The position numbers and the translations under genes were made by a program. The notes beneath the pieces were generated by a model that was not told the origin of the DNA, searched no databases, and was given only the letters and a program-made list of their open reading frames with translations. Below, piece after piece: positions 15,100 to 25,400 of a stretch of DNA of 50,020 nucleotides. Source of the DNA: Mucilaginibacter sp. (GTDB lineage Bacteria > Bacteroidota > Bacteroidia > Sphingobacteriales > Sphingobacteriaceae); contig JAQBOA010000017.1 in NCBI GenBank assembly GCA_028288305.1, forward strand, positions 1-50,020, read 5' to 3'. Each line of letters begins with the position of its first letter. Position 1 is the first letter of the stretch.

Positions 15100-16626
15100 A
15101 TGAAAAAGATTATTTTATTCCTTTTTACGGTACTTGCAATAACCAGCTGTAAAAAAAGTGTCCTCAACGAGGTCAATCCCAACCAGATTACCACCGCAAC
15201 CTTTTGGAACAAAGAAGCCGATGTTCAAAGCGCCTTAGCGGCAACCTACGGTTTACTAAGAGATGTGAACGGTGGTTACTGGGGCGTTCGTGGAATTGAA
15301 CTCTCTAATGGAAGAGGCGATGACTTTTTTATCCGGAACGATGTGGCTGACCTTTACCGCTTATCCACTTTTACCAATACACCTGACAATGGGCCGATAA
15401 ATGATTTGTGGAATACCAGTTACCGCGCTATTTTCCGGGCCAACCAGATTCTGGAAAATGTCGGTAAAGTTCCCGGATTAAGCGACCAGCTGAAAGCCGC
15501 CTACACCTCAGAAGCAAAATTTCTAAGGGGTTTGAATTATTTTATCCTGGTGACTAATTTCGGCGCCGTGCCGCTCCACTTAAAAGTGCCAGTAAGCAAA
15601 GATGATTATTTTATGGCCAAATCACCGGAGGCCGAGGTGTGGAAACAAACCATACAGGATTTTACGGATGCCGCAGCTAATTTACCCTTAAGTTATCCTG
15701 CCCAATTTGTCGGAAGAGCCACCAGGGGCGCCGCTATAGCTTTCTTAGGTAAAGCCCAGCTTTATACCAAAGATTATGCCGGTGCGGAAACGACCTTAAA
15801 ACAATTGACCGCATCGCCGTTTAATTATTCATTGATGCCCAATTACGGCGATAATTTTATCGCCGCTAAAAAGAACAATGCAGAATCTGTATTTGAAATC
15901 CAATTGGCGGATGTGGGCGGTACGAATCCATGGGCCGGAGAAAATGCCAGTGAAGCCATCGGCGTGACCACGGCCCAGGAGTTTGCTCCAGCCGAGGTGG
16001 CCGGCTGGTTTGAGGTTAGCCCTACGGATAAACTATTCAATGAATTTAAGAAAGAACAAACGACGACCAATGATTTTGACCCCAGGATGTATGCCACGCT
16101 CATTTGGGATTACCCGGGTGCCACTTTTTATAATAAGCCCTTCAGCGGCTTTAAATTATTGTTTGGTTACAGTTCGATGTTTAAAAAATATCAGAATTAT
16201 ACCCAGGACGGAGAAATAACAGGAGCAAGCGGTGCATCTGATTATACCTCAAGCAATAACGAACGGGCTTTAAGATTTGCAGACATATTACTCCTGTTAG
16301 GGGAAGCTTTAACCATGGAGAATAAAACTACCGAGGCTTTTCCCTACGTGAAACAGATCAGGGACCGTGCGCAATTGCCGGCAATTGCTATCCCTGCCAG
16401 CCAGGATTTCATGATGGCTGAAATACGCCACCAGCGCATGATAGAGTTTGCGCGTGAAAACCAGCGCTTTTATGATCTCAAAAGATGGGGTTTGCTCCAA
16501 CAGGAATTAACCAACAGCGATAAAGTTGGAAAGCAGTTTTATGTGCCTGGGAAACATGACTACTGGCCGATTCCGCAATCTGAAATCAATGCCAATAGTA
16601 AAATGGTGCAAAATACTAACTGGTAA
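15100..16626 (+). CDS. SusD/RagB-family outer membrane nutrient-binding lipoprotein
   Basis: ATG 15100 is chosen over 15073 because it starts a clean lipoprotein signal (MKKIILFLFTVLAITSC, lipid-modified Cys17). The 508-residue mature protein has SusD hallmarks: NPNQITTATFWNKEADVQSALAATYGLL at the N-terminus, TPR-like helices with AEAKFLRGLNYF-type sequence, and C-terminal RHQRMIEFARENQRFYDLKRWG and PGKHDYWPIPQSEINANS. SusD acts as the lid of the SusC barrel, handing glycans into it. It lies 30 bp after susC and is followed by a clear terminator, so the pair forms a two-gene operon. Confidence 0.97.
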   Translation: MKKIILFLFTVLAITSCKKSVLNEVNPNQITTATFWNKEADVQSALAATYGLLRDVNGGYWGVRGIELSNGRGDDFFIRNDVADLYRLSTFTNTPDNGPINDLWNTSYRAIFRANQILENVGKVPGLSDQLKAAYTSEAKFLRGLNYFILVTNFGAVPLHLKVPVSKDDYFMAKSPEAEVWKQTIQDFTDAAANLPLSYPAQFVGRATRGAAIAFLGKAQLYTKDYAGAETTLKQLTASPFNYSLMPNYGDNFIAAKKNNAESVFEIQLADVGGTNPWAGENASEAIGVTTAQEFAPAEVAGWFEVSPTDKLFNEFKKEQTTTNDFDPRMYATLIWDYPGATFYNKPFSGFKLLFGYSSMFKKYQNYTQDGEITGASGASDYTSSNNERALRFADILLLLGEALTMENKTTEAFPYVKQIRDRAQLPAIAIPASQDFMMAEIRHQRMIEFARENQRFYDLKRWGLLQQELTNSDKVGKQFYVPGKHDYWPIPQSEINANSKMVQNTNW

Positions 16627-16645
16627 TTAACAGCCATCATACTTC

Positions 16646-16680
16646 AAAAAAGCACATCCGGCTAACGGGTGTGCTTTTTT
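16646..16680. terminator. Intrinsic terminator, bidirectional, between susD and araC
   Basis: AAAAAAGCACATCCG, loop GCTAA, then CGGGTGTGCTTTTTT: a stem of about 15 pairs with one T-G wobble, flanked by A and T runs. It serves susD on the plus strand and the convergent AraC-family gene (ending 16701) on the minus strand. Confidence 0.92.
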
Positions 16681-16700
16681 AACATCCGGCATGTTAGACT

Positions 16701-17594
16701 TTAAACTTTTTTATGCTGGTTCTTATAATAAGCCGGAGATAAACCCATTAATTTTTTAAATAAGCGGGAAAAGTAATAAGGATCATCAAAGCCCAGTTCA
16801 GCACATATCTCTTTGATATTCCGGTCACTGAAATACAAATACTGGCAGGATTTCTGAATTTTTAACTGGTTGAAATACTGGTGGGGCGACCGCCCGGTTT
16901 TAGCAAGAAACAAGCGACAGTAATGTGACACAGAAAGATGCTGGCGTTCAGCCAGTTCCTCCAATGTAAAAGACCGGTTAAGATTTTTTTTCATAAAATT
17001 AATAGAATCTGTAATCACATTCTTTTCCTGCAATGTCGGATCTATTTCTTTCTGAAAAATAAATGAAGAAATGAAGTTCATGATTTTAATATTGATGATC
17101 TCAATTTCCCTTATATCAAAGCTGTTTTCAAGTAATTCATAAATTTCATTAAAGGAAACGATCCGCTGTTCTTCATAGGGAATGCTTTCGCATTCCAACT
17201 TTTTTTGTTCATAGTGTCTTTGATACAGCAGATCGGCATGCTCTCCGATAAAATGCACCCAATAAATGCTCCATGGATTGCGGATACTGCTGCGATAATG
17301 ATGAGCTACATTTTTAGGGATGATGAAATAGGTATTAGGTTTTAATTCGATTTCTTTTCCCTGGATAGTTATATAACCCATTCCTTCCACACAATATAAA
17401 AGTATATATTGAGCACTCCCCATTTTCCGCTCCCGGTCATGATTCACAGCCTTGGGATAATAGCCTATGGCAGTCAGGTAAAACCGTTTAATCAATTCAT
17501 TTTTCACTACGGACTTTTTAATATCCGGGGGTAACACAATCATCCGCTGGCCTACGAACCCTTCCTTTATTTTTTTGTAGGTATTATTAAACAT
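16701..17594 (-). CDS. AraC-family transcriptional regulator with cupin sensor domain
   Basis: ATG at 17594 (protein begins MFNNTYKKIKEGF) gives 297 residues; a longer in-frame start at 17720 would add an unlikely hydrophobic segment. The N-terminal half is an AraC-type cupin (GYITIQGKEIELKPNTYFIIP, HHYRSS, WSIYWVHFIGEHADLLY) that binds a sugar in family members. The C-terminal half holds the double helix-turn-helix: FTLEELAERQHLSVSHYCRLF and then IKEICAELGFDDPYYFSRLFKKLMGLSP. It is divergent from the hydrolase gene and convergent with susD, so it is the evident controller of the locus. The shared 21-bp direct-repeat element before susC and before the hydrolase is the likely target (inference). 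Confidence 0.93.
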   Translation of the reverse strand: MFNNTYKKIKEGFVGQRMIVLPPDIKKSVVKNELIKRFYLTAIGYYPKAVNHDRERKMGSAQYILLYCVEGMGYITIQGKEIELKPNTYFIIPKNVAHHYRSSIRNPWSIYWVHFIGEHADLLYQRHYEQKKLECESIPYEEQRIVSFNEIYELLENSFDIREIEIINIKIMNFISSFIFQKEIDPTLQEKNVITDSINFMKKNLNRSFTLEELAERQHLSVSHYCRLFLAKTGRSPHQYFNQLKIQKSCQYLYFSDRNIKEICAELGFDDPYYFSRLFKKLMGLSPAYYKNQHKKV

Positions 17595-17862
17595 TATGGT
17601 TATTTTGTCTGAAAGTAAAGGTAAAAGGTAAATAAAATATAACCCTGTAATGCTATAAATATCCATCAATTTGATAAGTTTATCTATCTTATGATCAAAT
17701 GGAACAGCAAGAAAAAACACTTAAGTAACGGAACAATTCCGTCTAATGCATTGATTTATAATTACTGATCACAATTTTTCAGCCGCTTGTTTCAAGTTGA
17801 TCAGTCCATACACAGGACGATTAAACCGCCCTTTAAATCAGTAATTTTATTTGGTATTAAAA

Positions 17863-17928
17863 TCCATCTTATTCCATTTATTGTCCATTGATAATTCCTC
17901 CTGCATGTCCTAATTTCATCCTGTCAAT
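17863..17928 (+). promoter_or_regulatory. Candidate AraC-type operator/promoter of the glycoside hydrolase operon
   Basis: TCCAT at 17863 and TCCAT at 17884 (inside ATTGTCCATT), 21 bp apart, then ATCCTGTCAAT at 17918, preceded by TAatTTCA. All three boxes match the element at 11804-11870 in sequence and in spacing (21 and 34 bp between box starts), while the bases between them differ. Conservation limited to boxes suggests selection rather than a recent copy. Confidence 0.62.
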
Positions 17929-17996
17929 TATCTAATGATGGAAGAAGAGTAAATTCATTTCAAAAGATTTTTAGATGCTTGTTGATTTAGTTGATT

Positions 17997-18029
17997 AAAG
18001 GCCCTGCAGGTGAGAAGGCGGGGCTTTTT
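17997..18029 (+). terminator. Terminator-like hairpin in the leader of the glycoside hydrolase gene
   Basis: AAAG(G)CCCTGC at 17997-18007 pairs with GCGGGGCTTT at 18018-18027 (one bulged G, one T-G), followed by a T run to 18029. It lies downstream of the promoter-like boxes and 75 bp upstream of the ATG, so it would act as an attenuator or end a short RNA of roughly 100 nt. Confidence 0.6.
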
Positions 18030-18103
18030 ATAAGCAATAATGTTGATCAAAAACCAATGGTAAACCATAAAAACGCCTATATTCATTGTAGGCAAACCTA
18101 AAT

Positions 18104-21001
18104 ATGAACAAGATGCAACAAAAGAAAAGAACAAAAATCACCGACGGATTAAGGAAACCTATCCAATTACTTTTTCTTGTGATCATGCTGTTTATCCCGG
18201 CAGCGATAATTGCGCAAAGCAGGGGAAGTCAGCTTAACCAGGACACAATCAACCTGCATGGAATATGGTTATTCCAGGTGGATCCCTCAGACGAAGGGAT
18301 TGCAAATAAGTGGTTTAACAGCAAGCTCAAAGACCAGATAAAATTACCCGGTTCTATGACGACCAATGGAAAGGGAGATGAGATTACCGTTCATACACCC
18401 TGGACCGGCGGTATTGAGGATTCCTCCTGGTTTCATAAACCGGATTACGCTGCTTATCGTGTACCAGGTAAAATCAAAATACCTTTTTGGCTCCAGCCTG
18501 ATAAATATTACAAAGGGGTCGCCTGGTATCAGAAAACGGTAAACGTACCTTCATCATGGAAAAATAGGTCGGTTGAATTCTTTATTGAACGGGCGCACTG
18601 GGAAACAACAGTTTATATCGACGACAAACGTGCAGGCATGCAAAATAGCCTTGCCACACCCCATTTATACACGATCGAAGGGTTAAAGCCGGGAATTCAC
18701 CGGATAACTGTGCGGATCGATAATCGGGTCAACGCCATCAACGTAGGGGAGAACTCCCACAGTATCAGTGATCATACCCAGGGGAACTGGAACGGTATGG
18801 TTGGCCGACTCTATCTTACTGCACAACCGGAAACTTATATTGATAACGTACAACTCTTTCCGGATATAGCACATAAGCAGGTAATTGCCCGGGTAGCCAT
18901 TAAAAGTGTAATTGCCGGATCAACCGCCGCAGCGCTTCAACTACAGGCCTTTTCAGAGGGTAAAAGTAATGAACTCCTTCAGCCTGTCTCAAAAACTGTC
19001 CGGTTTAACGGAAAAGATACGATTGAATTGATTTATCCGATGGGCAGGCATCCGCTTTTATGGAGCGAGTTTCATCCCGCAGTCTACCACATGCGGGTTA
19101 CTTTATCCACAAGGAAAACCAGCAATGCAAGAAATATCATTTTTGGGATGCGTAGTTTTTCTGAAAAAGGCACCCAGTTCACCATCAATGGTCACCCCAC
19201 GTTTTTAAGAGGAACGCTGGATTGCGCGGCATTTCCGCTTACCGGCTTTCCGCCGACGGATGTGCCATCATGGATGCAGATATTCAAAACCTGCAAGGCT
19301 TATGGGTTAAATCATATCCGCTTTCATTCCTGGTGTCCCCCGGAAGCAGCTTTTGAAGCAGCAGACCGTATAGGGATGTATTTCCAGATCGAATGCTCCT
19401 CATGGGCCAACCAGGGCGCGACGATAGGCGATGGCACACCCCTGGATCAGTATATTTATGACGAAAGCAAGCGCATCAGCGATACCTATGGAAATCACCC
19501 GTCATTCTGCATGCTTGCCTATGGTAATGAACCGGCAGGTAAACACCTAACCGAATACCTTACCTCGTTTGTCAAGTATTGGAAAGCAAGGGACAACCGG
19601 AGGTTATATACGACCGGGTCTGGATGGCCGGTAATTTCAGAATCAAATTATAACAGCACACCTGATCCGCGTATACAGCATTGGGGAGAGGGGTTGAAAA
19701 GCGTGATCAACGGCCGGCCTCCGTCTACGGATTACGATTGGTCTGGAATTATTGCCAAGTGGCAGCATCCCACCGTAAGTCATGAGATTGGACAATGGTG
19801 TGTTTACCCGGATTTTAAAGAGATCAGTAAATACACCGGCATATTTAAAGCACGAAATTTTGAGATATTTAAAGATCGGCTGGATAAAAACGGATTGGCC
19901 GCATATGAGGAGAGCTTTTTGATCTCATCCGGTAAATTACAAACCTTATGTTACAAAGCAGATATTGAAGCGGCATTGAGGACAAAGGGTTTCGGCGGTT
20001 TCCAGCTTTTAGGTTTAGAGGATTTCCCTGGTCAGGGTACCGCCCTGGTGGGTGTGCTTAGTGCATTTTATCAGCCAAAAGCCTATGTTACCGCTGCTCA
20101 GTACAATCATTTCTGCAATGCGGTTGTTCCACTGGCAAGATTTCCGAAAATGGTTTTCCTGAACAACGAAACATTGGATGTTCCGGTTGAAATTGCCCAA
20201 TTCTCCGGGCAGCCACTTATCTATGTTTCGCCGCAGTGGAAGATCACAGATGCATCCGGCAAGACACTGGTTAGCGGTCATTTTAACAAGAAGACGATCC
20301 CTGAAGGAAATGGAATCCCATTGGGTTCTATTAAACAAGCACTGTCGGCCATCAGCACCCCGGAAGCGCTTAAGTTAACCATCCAGGTTGGAAATTATCA
20401 AAATTCATGGGACTTTTTTGTATATCCCGCTGAACAGCCCATATCCGCAAAGGATTTGATTATTACAGATCACCTGAACCCTGAGCTTATCGGGAAATTG
20501 AACCAGGGCTCGAAAATCCTGCTGACCTTAAAGAAGGGAAGCCTGAAAAAGGAGTATGGGGGGAATGTGGCCATTGGCTTTTCCAGTATTTTCTGGAATA
20601 CAGCCTGGACAAATGGGCAGCCACCTGAGACTTTAGGGATTCAATGTAACCCCAAACACCCTTCACTAAAATATTTTCCAACGGAGGGTTTTTCCGGCTG
20701 GCAATGGTGGGATGCCATGACTAACAGTTCACCTGTGATGCTTGACAGCGTGAAAAAAGGCATGAAACCATTGGTAAGGGTGATTGATGACTGGGTTAAA
20801 GCAAGATCGTTGTCATTGATTTTTGAATGTAAGGTAGGAAAAGGGAAATTGATAGTCTCAGGAATTGATTTGCTGACAGATAACAACAATAGGCCTGAAG
20901 CCATGCAATTGCTGTATAGCTTAGAAAAATATATGGACAGTTCCGATTTCAGTCCAGCAGACGAAGTGGATATCAATAAGATCAGTTTGTTAACCCAATG
21001 A
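18104..21001 (+). CDS. Secreted glycoside hydrolase, family 2-like (retaining beta-glycosidase)
   Basis: A 965-residue protein with an N-terminal signal (hydrophobic core FLVIMLFIPAAIIAQS). Residues about 45-230 are a jelly-roll sugar-binding domain (WFHKPDYAAYRVPGKIKIP, GVAWYQKTVNVPSSW, ERAHWETTVYIDD, HRITVRIDNR), followed by an immunoglobulin-like domain and a TIM barrel opening at FTINGHPTFLRGTLD. The general acid/base is probably Glu476 in AYGNEPAG and the nucleophile Glu561 in SHEIGQW, the positions expected of clan GH-A family 2-like enzymes. The substrate cannot be assigned; beta-galactosidase, glucuronidase or an exo-acting hemicellulase are all possible. It leads an operon with the MFS transporter and DUF5107 protein, under the AraC-type element. 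Confidence 0.85.
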   Translation: MNKMQQKKRTKITDGLRKPIQLLFLVIMLFIPAAIIAQSRGSQLNQDTINLHGIWLFQVDPSDEGIANKWFNSKLKDQIKLPGSMTTNGKGDEITVHTPWTGGIEDSSWFHKPDYAAYRVPGKIKIPFWLQPDKYYKGVAWYQKTVNVPSSWKNRSVEFFIERAHWETTVYIDDKRAGMQNSLATPHLYTIEGLKPGIHRITVRIDNRVNAINVGENSHSISDHTQGNWNGMVGRLYLTAQPETYIDNVQLFPDIAHKQVIARVAIKSVIAGSTAAALQLQAFSEGKSNELLQPVSKTVRFNGKDTIELIYPMGRHPLLWSEFHPAVYHMRVTLSTRKTSNARNIIFGMRSFSEKGTQFTINGHPTFLRGTLDCAAFPLTGFPPTDVPSWMQIFKTCKAYGLNHIRFHSWCPPEAAFEAADRIGMYFQIECSSWANQGATIGDGTPLDQYIYDESKRISDTYGNHPSFCMLAYGNEPAGKHLTEYLTSFVKYWKARDNRRLYTTGSGWPVISESNYNSTPDPRIQHWGEGLKSVINGRPPSTDYDWSGIIAKWQHPTVSHEIGQWCVYPDFKEISKYTGIFKARNFEIFKDRLDKNGLAAYEESFLISSGKLQTLCYKADIEAALRTKGFGGFQLLGLEDFPGQGTALVGVLSAFYQPKAYVTAAQYNHFCNAVVPLARFPKMVFLNNETLDVPVEIAQFSGQPLIYVSPQWKITDASGKTLVSGHFNKKTIPEGNGIPLGSIKQALSAISTPEALKLTIQVGNYQNSWDFFVYPAEQPISAKDLIITDHLNPELIGKLNQGSKILLTLKKGSLKKEYGGNVAIGFSSIFWNTAWTNGQPPETLGIQCNPKHPSLKYFPTEGFSGWQWWDAMTNSSPVMLDSVKKGMKPLVRVIDDWVKARSLSLIFECKVGKGKLIVSGIDLLTDNNNRPEAMQLLYSLEKYMDSSDFSPADEVDINKISLLTQ

Positions 21002-21051
21002 AATTATGTTCCTTAATAAATAAATCTATTACCAATTTTAAATAAGAGAAA

Positions 21052-22410
21052 ATGTCCACAGTTAAGTTAATTCCGGCATTCAAATTTAACAACAGCTATA
21101 TTTTAGGTATTTCTTTTATATCCGCACTCGGAGGCTATCTGTTTGGATTTGATTTTGCAGTCATCAGCGGCGCCTTGCCTTTCCTGAGAACTGCATTTCA
21201 ATTGTCTTCCTGGTGGGAAGGCTTTTTAACCGGTTCTCTTGCCTTAGGCTGTATAGCAGGATGCCTGATTGCCGGTAAGATAGCGGACAGGTACGGGCGT
21301 AAGCCCGGATTGATTGCATCAGCCGTTATCTTTGCCATTTCTTCATTGGGAATGGCACTTTCTCCTCATTTATGGGAGTTTATCACTATGCGTTTTTGCG
21401 CGGGGATAGGCGTCGGCATGGCATCCATGCTGAGCCCGCTTTATATAGCCGAAGTTTCTCCTGCCCATGTGAGGGGAAGAAATGTGGCCATCAATCAACT
21501 GACCATCGTTCTCGGAATTTTGATCACTAACCTTGTAAATTACCTGATTGCAGGTCAGGGTCCGGATGTTTGGCGATGGATGTTTGGCCTGGGCGTAATA
21601 CCGTCTTCCTTATTTTTACTAGGTGTAGTATTTTTACCTGAAAGCCCAAGGTGGCTGCTGAAAGCCGGGCATACAGAAAAGGCCGCTGAAATTCTTTCAA
21701 AGATCGGATCGCCGGAGTTTGTTGAGGAATCTCTGCGGGAGATCGGCAAAACGGTTCACCAGAAAGGAACAGCATCGTATAGCGCTGTTTTTGCCAAAGC
21801 CGTCAGGCCTGCTGTTGTCGTCGGGATAACGCTGGCCGTCTTTCAACAGCTGTGCGGCATTAATGTTGTTTTTAATTATACCTCAACCATTTTTAAATCC
21901 GTAGGCGCTAACCTGGACACTCAATTGTTTGAAACGGTAGCAATAGGTATAGTTAATACACTTTTTACCTTGCTGGCGATGTGGAAGGTGGATCAATGGG
22001 GACGGCGGCCTTTGATGCTGACCGGGTCACTGGGTTTGGCTATAGTGTATGTGGTATTGGCTTTTTTACTCCAGCAGCAAGCCAATACCAGTATAATTTC
22101 CCTGTTTGTTTTATTGGCCATCGGCTTATACGCCAGTTCCTTGGCACCGGTGACCTGGGTGATTATCTCCGAAATTTTCCCGAACAATATTCGCGGAGTG
22201 GCCTCATCGGTAGCGATCGTTAGCCTCTGGACCGCCTATTTTATATTGGTATTTACTTTCCCGGTACTGGCTGAATATTTAGGCACTTATGGGCCATTTT
22301 ATTTATATGCCGGAATTTGCCTGGTGGGGTTTTTATTTATAAAGGCGAAAGTAAAAGAGACCAAAGGGCAAACATTGGAACAATTGGAGCATAGTTTTAT
22401 TGAACATTAA
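21052..22410 (+). CDS. Sugar:proton symporter, MFS sugar porter family (XylE/GalP-like)
   Basis: A 452-residue protein with 12 predicted helices and the sugar-porter signatures: GGYLFGFDFAVISGAL in helix 1, GKIADRYGRKPGL between helices 2 and 3, PESPRWLLK after helix 6, FQQLCGINVVFNYT in helix 7, VDQWGRRPLML, and VKETKGQTLEQLE at the end. The family imports monosaccharides such as xylose, arabinose, galactose or glucose with protons; the substrate is not determined. It lies 50 bp after the hydrolase gene and 18 bp before the DUF5107 gene. The arrangement suggests uptake across the inner membrane of the sugar the hydrolase releases. Confidence 0.95.
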   Translation: MSTVKLIPAFKFNNSYILGISFISALGGYLFGFDFAVISGALPFLRTAFQLSSWWEGFLTGSLALGCIAGCLIAGKIADRYGRKPGLIASAVIFAISSLGMALSPHLWEFITMRFCAGIGVGMASMLSPLYIAEVSPAHVRGRNVAINQLTIVLGILITNLVNYLIAGQGPDVWRWMFGLGVIPSSLFLLGVVFLPESPRWLLKAGHTEKAAEILSKIGSPEFVEESLREIGKTVHQKGTASYSAVFAKAVRPAVVVGITLAVFQQLCGINVVFNYTSTIFKSVGANLDTQLFETVAIGIVNTLFTLLAMWKVDQWGRRPLMLTGSLGLAIVYVVLAFLLQQQANTSIISLFVLLAIGLYASSLAPVTWVIISEIFPNNIRGVASSVAIVSLWTAYFILVFTFPVLAEYLGTYGPFYLYAGICLVGFLFIKAKVKETKGQTLEQLEHSFIEH

Positions 22411-22428
22411 ACGGAATAGTCATTTGAT

Positions 22429-25400
22429 ATGAAAGTAAATATTTGGCAGGAACAGGTTATTTTACCTACTTACCGGACAGGAGCTCCAGATAAGAACCCT
22501 ATGTTTTTTGAGAACAGGGTTTACCAGGGGAGCAGCGGGGTGGTATATCCCAACCCTGTGATTGAAAAGATTGAAGATGAAAAGGTTGACAAGGAATACA
22601 CTGCACTTTTTTTGGAAAACAGCTATTTAAAAATAATGATCCTGCCGGAAATAGGAGGAAGGGTGCATATGGCTTATGATAAGATTGCCGAACGGCACTT
22701 TATCTATTATAACCAGGTGATCAAACCGGCTTTAGTAGGACTTTGCGGGCCCTGGATATCAGGGGGCATTGAATTTAACTGGCCGCAGCACCATAGGCCG
22801 AGCACTTTTGAGACCATCGATTTTACCATGGAAGAAAACCAGGACGGCAGTAAAACGATATGGGTTAGCGAAGTGGAGAAAATGTTTCATACCAAAGGCA
22901 TGGCCGGCTTTACTTTGTATCCCGACAAGGCTTACCTGGAAATTAAAGCGCAATTGTATAACCGCACCAATTTGCCGCAGACCTTTTTGTGGTGGTCTAA
23001 TCCTGCCGTAAGCGTAAACGATCATTATCAATCTGTTTTCCCCCCCGACGTTAATGCGGTATTTGATCACGGCAAAAGAGATGTTTCTGCTTTCCCGATT
23101 GCTACGGGCACTTATTATAAAGTTGATTATTCGCCGGGAACGGATATCTCCAGGTATAAGAATATACCCGTGCCCACTTCCTATATGGCTGTTGACTCCA
23201 AATATAATTTTATCGGCGGATACGAGCATGATACGAAAGCAGGCATGCTCCATGTAGCAGACCGTCATATCTCACCCGGTAAGAAGCAATGGACCTGGGG
23301 AAACAGTGATTTCGGTTTAGCCTGGGACAGAAATTTAACAGACGATGACGGCCCCTATATTGAACTGATGACCGGGATCTATACCGATAACCAGCCGGAT
23401 TTTTCATGGATCATGCCTTTCGAGGAAAAATCATTTACGCAGTATTTTTTACCTTACCGGGAGATCGGAATAGTAAAAAATGCCAGCAAGGATATTGCAG
23501 TGGGCCTGGAAAATACGGATGACCACATCCAGCTCAAAGTATTTGTGACTTCTGCCCGGTCATATTTAAGAATTGTACTTAAATGTGGTAATCAGCTTTT
23601 ACTGGATGAGGTCACCGCTGCTGCTCCGGAAAATAGCTACCATAAAGAAATCCCTGCTGCCGGCGTTGATACAGGTGCTTTAACGCTGGTTGTTTTTGAC
23701 GGAGGGGATAAGGAACAGATCAGATACGAAACAGTTGCGGGTGAAAAAAAAGAAATGCCTTCCCCGGCGAAACCTGCCTTGCAGCCGGATGAGATCGAAA
23801 ACACAGAACAGCTTTTCTTAACCGGGCAGCACCTGGAACAATATCGGCACGCGACTTACAGCCCCCTTCCTTATTATGAAGAGGCCTTAAAAAGAGACCC
23901 TAACGATATCCGTAATAATAATGCGCTGGGCGGTTGGTATCTGCGGAGAGGACAATTTGTCAAAAGCGAACAATTTTTCAGGAAGGCCATCGCGACATCA
24001 GTTCGAAGAAATCCCAACCCGTATGACGGGGAACCGTACTATAACCTTGGGCTCTCCTTAAATTATCAGGGTAAAACCGATGCAGCCTACGATGCATTTT
24101 TTAAAGCAGCCTGGAGCAGCGCATGGCAGGATGGTGCCTACTTTTCAATCGCTCAGATTGATGTGCAAAAAAAGGATTATCCCTTAGCTCTTGAACATAT
24201 CAACTGGTCGCTGGACCGTAACAGCAGAAATGGAAAAGCGTATTTCGTGAAGGTTCATATCCTCCGTAAATTGAAACTATGGAGCGAAGCGATTGATCTG
24301 GCGCAGGAGGCCTTGCAAAGAGACCGTTTTAATATCAGCGTCCTGTTCGAGCTGTATTTCTGTTACCTGGAATTAAATGAGGACGCCGGAGCCGAAAGCA
24401 TCATTGATCAGTTGCTGAAATTGTCCAGGGGAAATTCGCATACCCTCCTGGAATATGCGATAGAATATGCCGGTTTAGGTCTTTACGGGGATGCCATCGA
24501 GCTTTTGCTTTATGCAACTAGCGCAGATAAGGCCGACCCGATGGTTAATTACTATATTGGATACTACTGGCATAATGCGGAAAACGAGGAAATGAGCCTG
24601 TCTTATATCCAGAAAGCCAATAATGCCGATCCGGGTTGTTGCTTCCCTAACCGCTTAGAGGATATTGCTGTTCTGCAATATGCACAAAACGCCCATGCGC
24701 AAGGTGGAAAGGCCGCCTATTATCTTGGAAATTTATGGTATGATAAGAAACAGTATCCCGAGGCTATTGCCTGTTGGGAAAAAGCAAGCCACCTGGATAA
24801 TTCCTTGCCTACCGTCTTCCGTAACCTGGCCATTGCCGCCTTTAATAAGCAAAATGATCCTAAAAGAGCCCTGCATCTTTTTGAAAGGGCATTCCAATTA
24901 AACACCACTGATGCAAGGGTGCTGATGGAACTTGACCAGTTATACAAACGTGTTAACCGTGCCCCTGCCACCAGGCTATCCTGCCTGGAAAGTTATCAGT
25001 CAACAGCTATTAAGCGTGATGATCTGTATCTTGAAATCGTAGCGCTGCACAATTTTATGGGTAATCCGGCAATGGCCTACAAAATGCTGATGGCCCGGAA
25101 ATTTCATCCCTGGGAAGGAGGGGAAGGCAAAGTTTCAGAGCAATATGTCTATAGCCTTACCGAGCTGGCAAAAGCCTGTATCCTGAACAATGATTTTAAG
25201 GACGCTATTGTCAAACTGGATCAGGCCCAAAACTATCCCCACAATTTAGGAGAAGGGAAACTTTACGGGGCAAAGGAAAATGACCTCTTTTACTGGCTTG
25301 GATGCGCCCATAAAGGTTTAGGTGGGCTGGAAAAAGCCAATTTCTTCTGGGAAAAAGCTACCCAGGGGCTATCTGAGCCAAGTGCTGCTATGTTTTACAA

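Larger units (their letters stand above)
17595..18103. other. 509-bp divergent regulatory region between araC and the glycoside hydrolase gene
   Basis: No gene is visible. It holds the second copy of the AraC-type element (17863-17928) and, 70 bp further on, a terminator-like hairpin (17997-18029) in the leader of the hydrolase gene. The AraC-family gene's own promoter must also lie here, but I could not identify a clear -7 box on the minus strand. Confidence 0.6.

Noticed and set aside
22759..23268. 169-codon antisense frame within the DUF5107 gene
   Set aside because: It lies opposite a clear coding gene with strong family motifs, and its own translation shows no motif.
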